Assembly (NCBI GenBank): GCA_035943095.1
Contig: DASZCN010000037.1
Span: 1-64,000 of the forward strand
From: AG41 sp035943095
Lineage (GTDB): Bacteria > Gemmatimonadota > Gemmatimonadetes > Gemmatimonadales > GWC2-71-9
Reading direction: 5' to 3'
DNA: 64,000 nt
Position 1 is the first letter of the stretch. Each line of letters starts with the position of its first letter. Of the stretch, positions 62,028 through 64,000 are shown piece after piece. Below the pieces are notes generated by a model. The model was not told the DNA's origin. It did no database searches and was given only the letters and a program-made list of their open reading frames with translations. Made by a program: the position numbers and the translations under genes.

Positions 62028-62684
62028 GTGCTGTTCGACTTCGGTGGCACGCTGGACGCTGACGGTGTGTATTGGAGTCCCCGGTTTCACGACGCCTACC
62101 GCGCAGCCGGCGGTTCTCTCGACTTCACCACATTCGATCCCATCTTCAAGACGACGGACGAGGCGCTCGCGCGGCTACCCGATATTCGCACGCTCGGGTT
62201 CCACGCCGCCATCCGGGCGCAGGCGCGCCTGCTCGCGGCACGCCTGCCGGATCGGGTGGACCCTGAAATTCTGGCCGAGCGGCTGCACGCCGACGCGGTC
62301 GCGATCGTGACCCGCAACCGGCCGGTGCTGGCGCGGCTCGGGCGGCGCTACCGGCTGGGGATCGTGTCCAACTTCACCGGCAATCTCCAGCCTTGTTTGG
62401 AGGAGCTCGACCTGGCGAGATTGTTCACCGTGGTCAGCGACTCCACCGTCGTTGGGTGGAGCAAGCCCGACCCCCGCATCTTTGCGCACACGTTGGCCGC
62501 GCTCGAGGTGCCGGCCGAACGCGCGTGGATGGTGGGCGACAACTTCGAGGCGGACATCCGCGGCGCCGCGAGTCTCGGAATGCGAACCTGCTGGCTCGCG
62601 CCCGCCGAGCGGGTGGCTCCCGACGGGCCTGCTCCCACAGCGCGGATTCATCGTCTTCCGGACGTCGAAAGGGTGCTCGCTTGA
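62028..62684 (+). CDS. HAD-family hydrolase (phosphatase)
   Basis: 218 residues from GTG 62028. Motif I is DFGGTLD with nucleophile D4, motif II is in VSNFTG, motif III has the Lys of SKPDP, and motif IV is VGDNFEADIRGA. Upstream in-frame codons (TTEV) lack a standard start. It is a soluble phosphatase; substrate unknown. The nucleotidyltransferase gene begins 1 nt after its stop, so the pair is probably co-transcribed with the ATP-grasp gene. Confidence 0.88.
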   Translation: MLFDFGGTLDADGVYWSPRFHDAYRAAGGSLDFTTFDPIFKTTDEALARLPDIRTLGFHAAIRAQARLLAARLPDRVDPEILAERLHADAVAIVTRNRPVLARLGRRYRLGIVSNFTGNLQPCLEELDLARLFTVVSDSTVVGWSKPDPRIFAHTLAALEVPAERAWMVGDNFEADIRGAASLGMRTCWLAPAERVAPDGPAPTARIHRLPDVERVLA

Positions 62685-62685
62685 T

Positions 62686-63396
62686 GTGCACGGACTGATC
62701 CTGGCGGGGGGGGAGGGGTCGCGGCTCGCGGCCGGTGGCATTCCGGTGCCCAAACCGCTGGTCGAGGTTGCGGGCCGGCCGCAGATCGTAGGGTTGCTCG
62801 AGACGTTCGCGGCCCTTGGGTGCCGGAGCCTGACGTGCGCGGTGCGAGCCGATTTTCCGGACGTCCGGCGGTTGCTTGACGGGCGGCGGTTCGGGCCCCC
62901 CCTTACTGTTGTGGACTGCCGCACCCCCTCGTCGCTGCATACGCTGGCCGCGGGGCTCGAGGCGGTCCCTGCGGGCCCGGTGTTCTGCAGCATGGTCGAT
63001 ACGGTCATGCGGCCCGCGGATTGGCGAGCGGTGTATCGGGCCACCGAGCAGTACCTCGGGGAGGGCGCGGACATGGTGCTCGCTGTGACGCCGTACGTGG
63101 ATGACGAGTCTCCGGTGTACGTGAGCCGGCAGGGGGAGAGCGACGTCCGTACCGTCTCGGACGAGCCGCTCGAGCCCCGGTGCGTCACGGGTGGCGTCTA
63201 CGGCCTCAGTGCCGGGATCCGCCGCGCCGCGGGGGAGATGGTGGCCCGCGGTGGCAACAAGATGCGCGCCTTCCTCAAGGCCCTGGTGGCTGACGGGCGG
63301 CGAGTGAGAGCGGTGGAAGTCCCGCGCATCATCGATATCGATCGGCCATCGGATCTCCAAGACGCGAACGCGTGGCTCGCCACGCGTCAGGCCTGA
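62686..63396 (+). CDS. Nucleotidyltransferase (NTP-transferase / MobA-like fold)
   Basis: 236 residues from GTG 62686. The nucleotide-binding start is GLILAGGEGSRLA, with the phosphate-contacting Lys in PVPKPLVEVAGRP, as in sugar-1-phosphate nucleotidyltransferases and MobA-like proteins. Asp residues for metal are likely in FCSMVDTVM and IIDIDRPSD. It should activate a phosphorylated substrate as an NDP derivative. A run of eight G encodes part of the nucleotide loop. Confidence 0.85.
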   Translation: MHGLILAGGEGSRLAAGGIPVPKPLVEVAGRPQIVGLLETFAALGCRSLTCAVRADFPDVRRLLDGRRFGPPLTVVDCRTPSSLHTLAAGLEAVPAGPVFCSMVDTVMRPADWRAVYRATEQYLGEGADMVLAVTPYVDDESPVYVSRQGESDVRTVSDEPLEPRCVTGGVYGLSAGIRRAAGEMVARGGNKMRAFLKALVADGRRVRAVEVPRIIDIDRPSDLQDANAWLATRQA

Positions 63397-63423
63397 ACGT
63401 CGGACCCGAGGAGCGACACCGCC

Positions 63424-64000
63424 TTGGCCCAACTGGTCGCGATCTACCGCAGCCCGTCATATTCGCCGCAACAGCACCGGGTGAACGACACCGCGATCCT
63501 CGACGCCACCGTCGGGCAGCTCGAGGCCCAGGGTTGGCGGGCGCTCAAGACCAGCGAGCACGAGGTGGAGCAGGGGCGCCTTCCGCCGGCGGAGCTGTAC
63601 CTCAACATGTGCCAGGGGTCGCTCGCCGCCGAGCAGCTGATGCCGCTCGAGTCCGACGGGATCGTTGTGGTGAACCGTCCCTCCAGCGCACTGAATTGCC
63701 ATCGCTATCGCCTGGTCAAGCGTTTGAGCGACAGCATGCTGCCGTTTCCGCGGACCTTGATTCACGCGAGCTCCGCGCCGCTTCCGCCCGCCGAGCAGCT
63801 GCGCGCCCTGAGTCCCGATCACCAGAAGGTTTGGATCAAGCGGGGCGACGTGCACGCGGAGCGCCCCGAGGACGTGCTGGCGACGTCGCTCGAGGACGCG
63901 GCCGCGGCGCTGCAGGCGTTCACCGGGCGTGGCATCCCCTGGGTCGCGCTGCAGGAGCACGTCCCCGGTCCCGTGGTGAAGTTTTACGGCGTGACCGACG
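63424..64000 (+). CDS. ATP-grasp-like protein (3' part missing)
   Basis: From a TTG at 63424, preceded by GAGGAG, an open frame runs 192 codons to the window edge. Segments such as KVWIKRGDVHAE and LQEHVPGPVVKFYGV resemble the central and C-terminal parts of ATP-grasp ligases, and the N-terminal LVAIYRSPSYSPQQH resembles a pre-ATP-grasp domain. Such enzymes join a carboxylate to an amine or thiol using ATP. The partners upstream suggest a small biosynthetic set; the product is unknown. The start codon is uncertain. Confidence 0.7.
   Translation, partial: MAQLVAIYRSPSYSPQQHRVNDTAILDATVGQLEAQGWRALKTSEHEVEQGRLPPAELYLNMCQGSLAAEQLMPLESDGIVVVNRPSSALNCHRYRLVKRLSDSMLPFPRTLIHASSAPLPPAEQLRALSPDHQKVWIKRGDVHAERPEDVLATSLEDAAAALQAFTGRGIPWVALQEHVPGPVVKFYGVTD

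Noticed and set aside
1..64000. tRNA, rRNA, CRISPR arrays, insertion sequences or prophage
   Set aside because: The short gaps between genes hold none that I could recognise, and no transposase, integrase or phage protein was seen.

Overview
This is a GC-rich bacterial chromosome segment packed with genes: there is no gap above about 210 bp, many starts are GTG, and at least fifteen neighbouring gene pairs share a 4-nt GTGA or ATGA stop/start overlap. An alternative complex III operon, many Ser/Thr kinases and AfsR/SARP-like regulators, ECF sigma/anti-sigma genes and numerous lipoproteins suggest a Gemmatimonadota-like organism. That assignment is inference; no rRNA or marker gene is present to confirm it. 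I saw no tRNA, rRNA, CRISPR array, transposase or phage gene.

Region by region. 1-4054: a truncated membrane histidine kinase and a beta-propeller/phosphoesterase, both on the minus strand. 4110-17510: a glycan-oriented block with a GH38 alpha-mannosidase, serine esterase, HGSNAT/NagX-like membrane protein, a divergent oligopeptide-type ABC uptake system, a GHMP sugar kinase, a heparinase II/III-like protein, an rRNA/tRNA 2'-O-methyltransferase and a class III aminotransferase. 17568-20452: a two-component system ending in an NtrC-type sigma54 activator. 20453-25387: a full pqqABCDE cluster followed by an ABC-2 exporter. The pqqA leader has a GG-N10-GC sigma54 promoter and two upstream dyads, so the adjacent two-component system probably controls PQQ synthesis. 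A hairpin sits between pqqA and pqqB.

26233-32216: a tightly coupled catabolic cassette of unknown substrate (amidohydrolase, degenerate amidohydrolase-like protein, DapA-family lyase, FAD oxidoreductase with a possible Tat signal, a dihydroorotate-dehydrogenase-like protein, enolase-superfamily racemase/OSBS). 32230-35778: a secreted Asp-box propeller protein and a DUF3788-like protein. 35879-43070: complete actABCDEF for alternative complex III, a quinol-oxidising respiratory complex, followed by two tandemly duplicated cupredoxin lipoproteins; a third cupredoxin lies at 49691 behind a perfect CRP-type palindrome.

44028-47864: a VIT/VWA protein, an ECF sigma factor and a zinc-finger anti-sigma factor in one overlapping minus-strand operon. 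48061-49549: a cupin and a rhodanese/metallo-beta-lactamase fusion. 50261-60874: two paralogous pairs, each a Ser/Thr kinase with a large C-terminal repeat region next to a winged-helix/BTAD/AAA regulator, which recalls AfsK-AfsR of Streptomyces. An 11-bp-period direct repeat of the SARP-operator type follows the first pair. 60956-64000: a PHM-like copper protein, then a HAD phosphatase, a nucleotidyltransferase and a truncated ATP-grasp protein.
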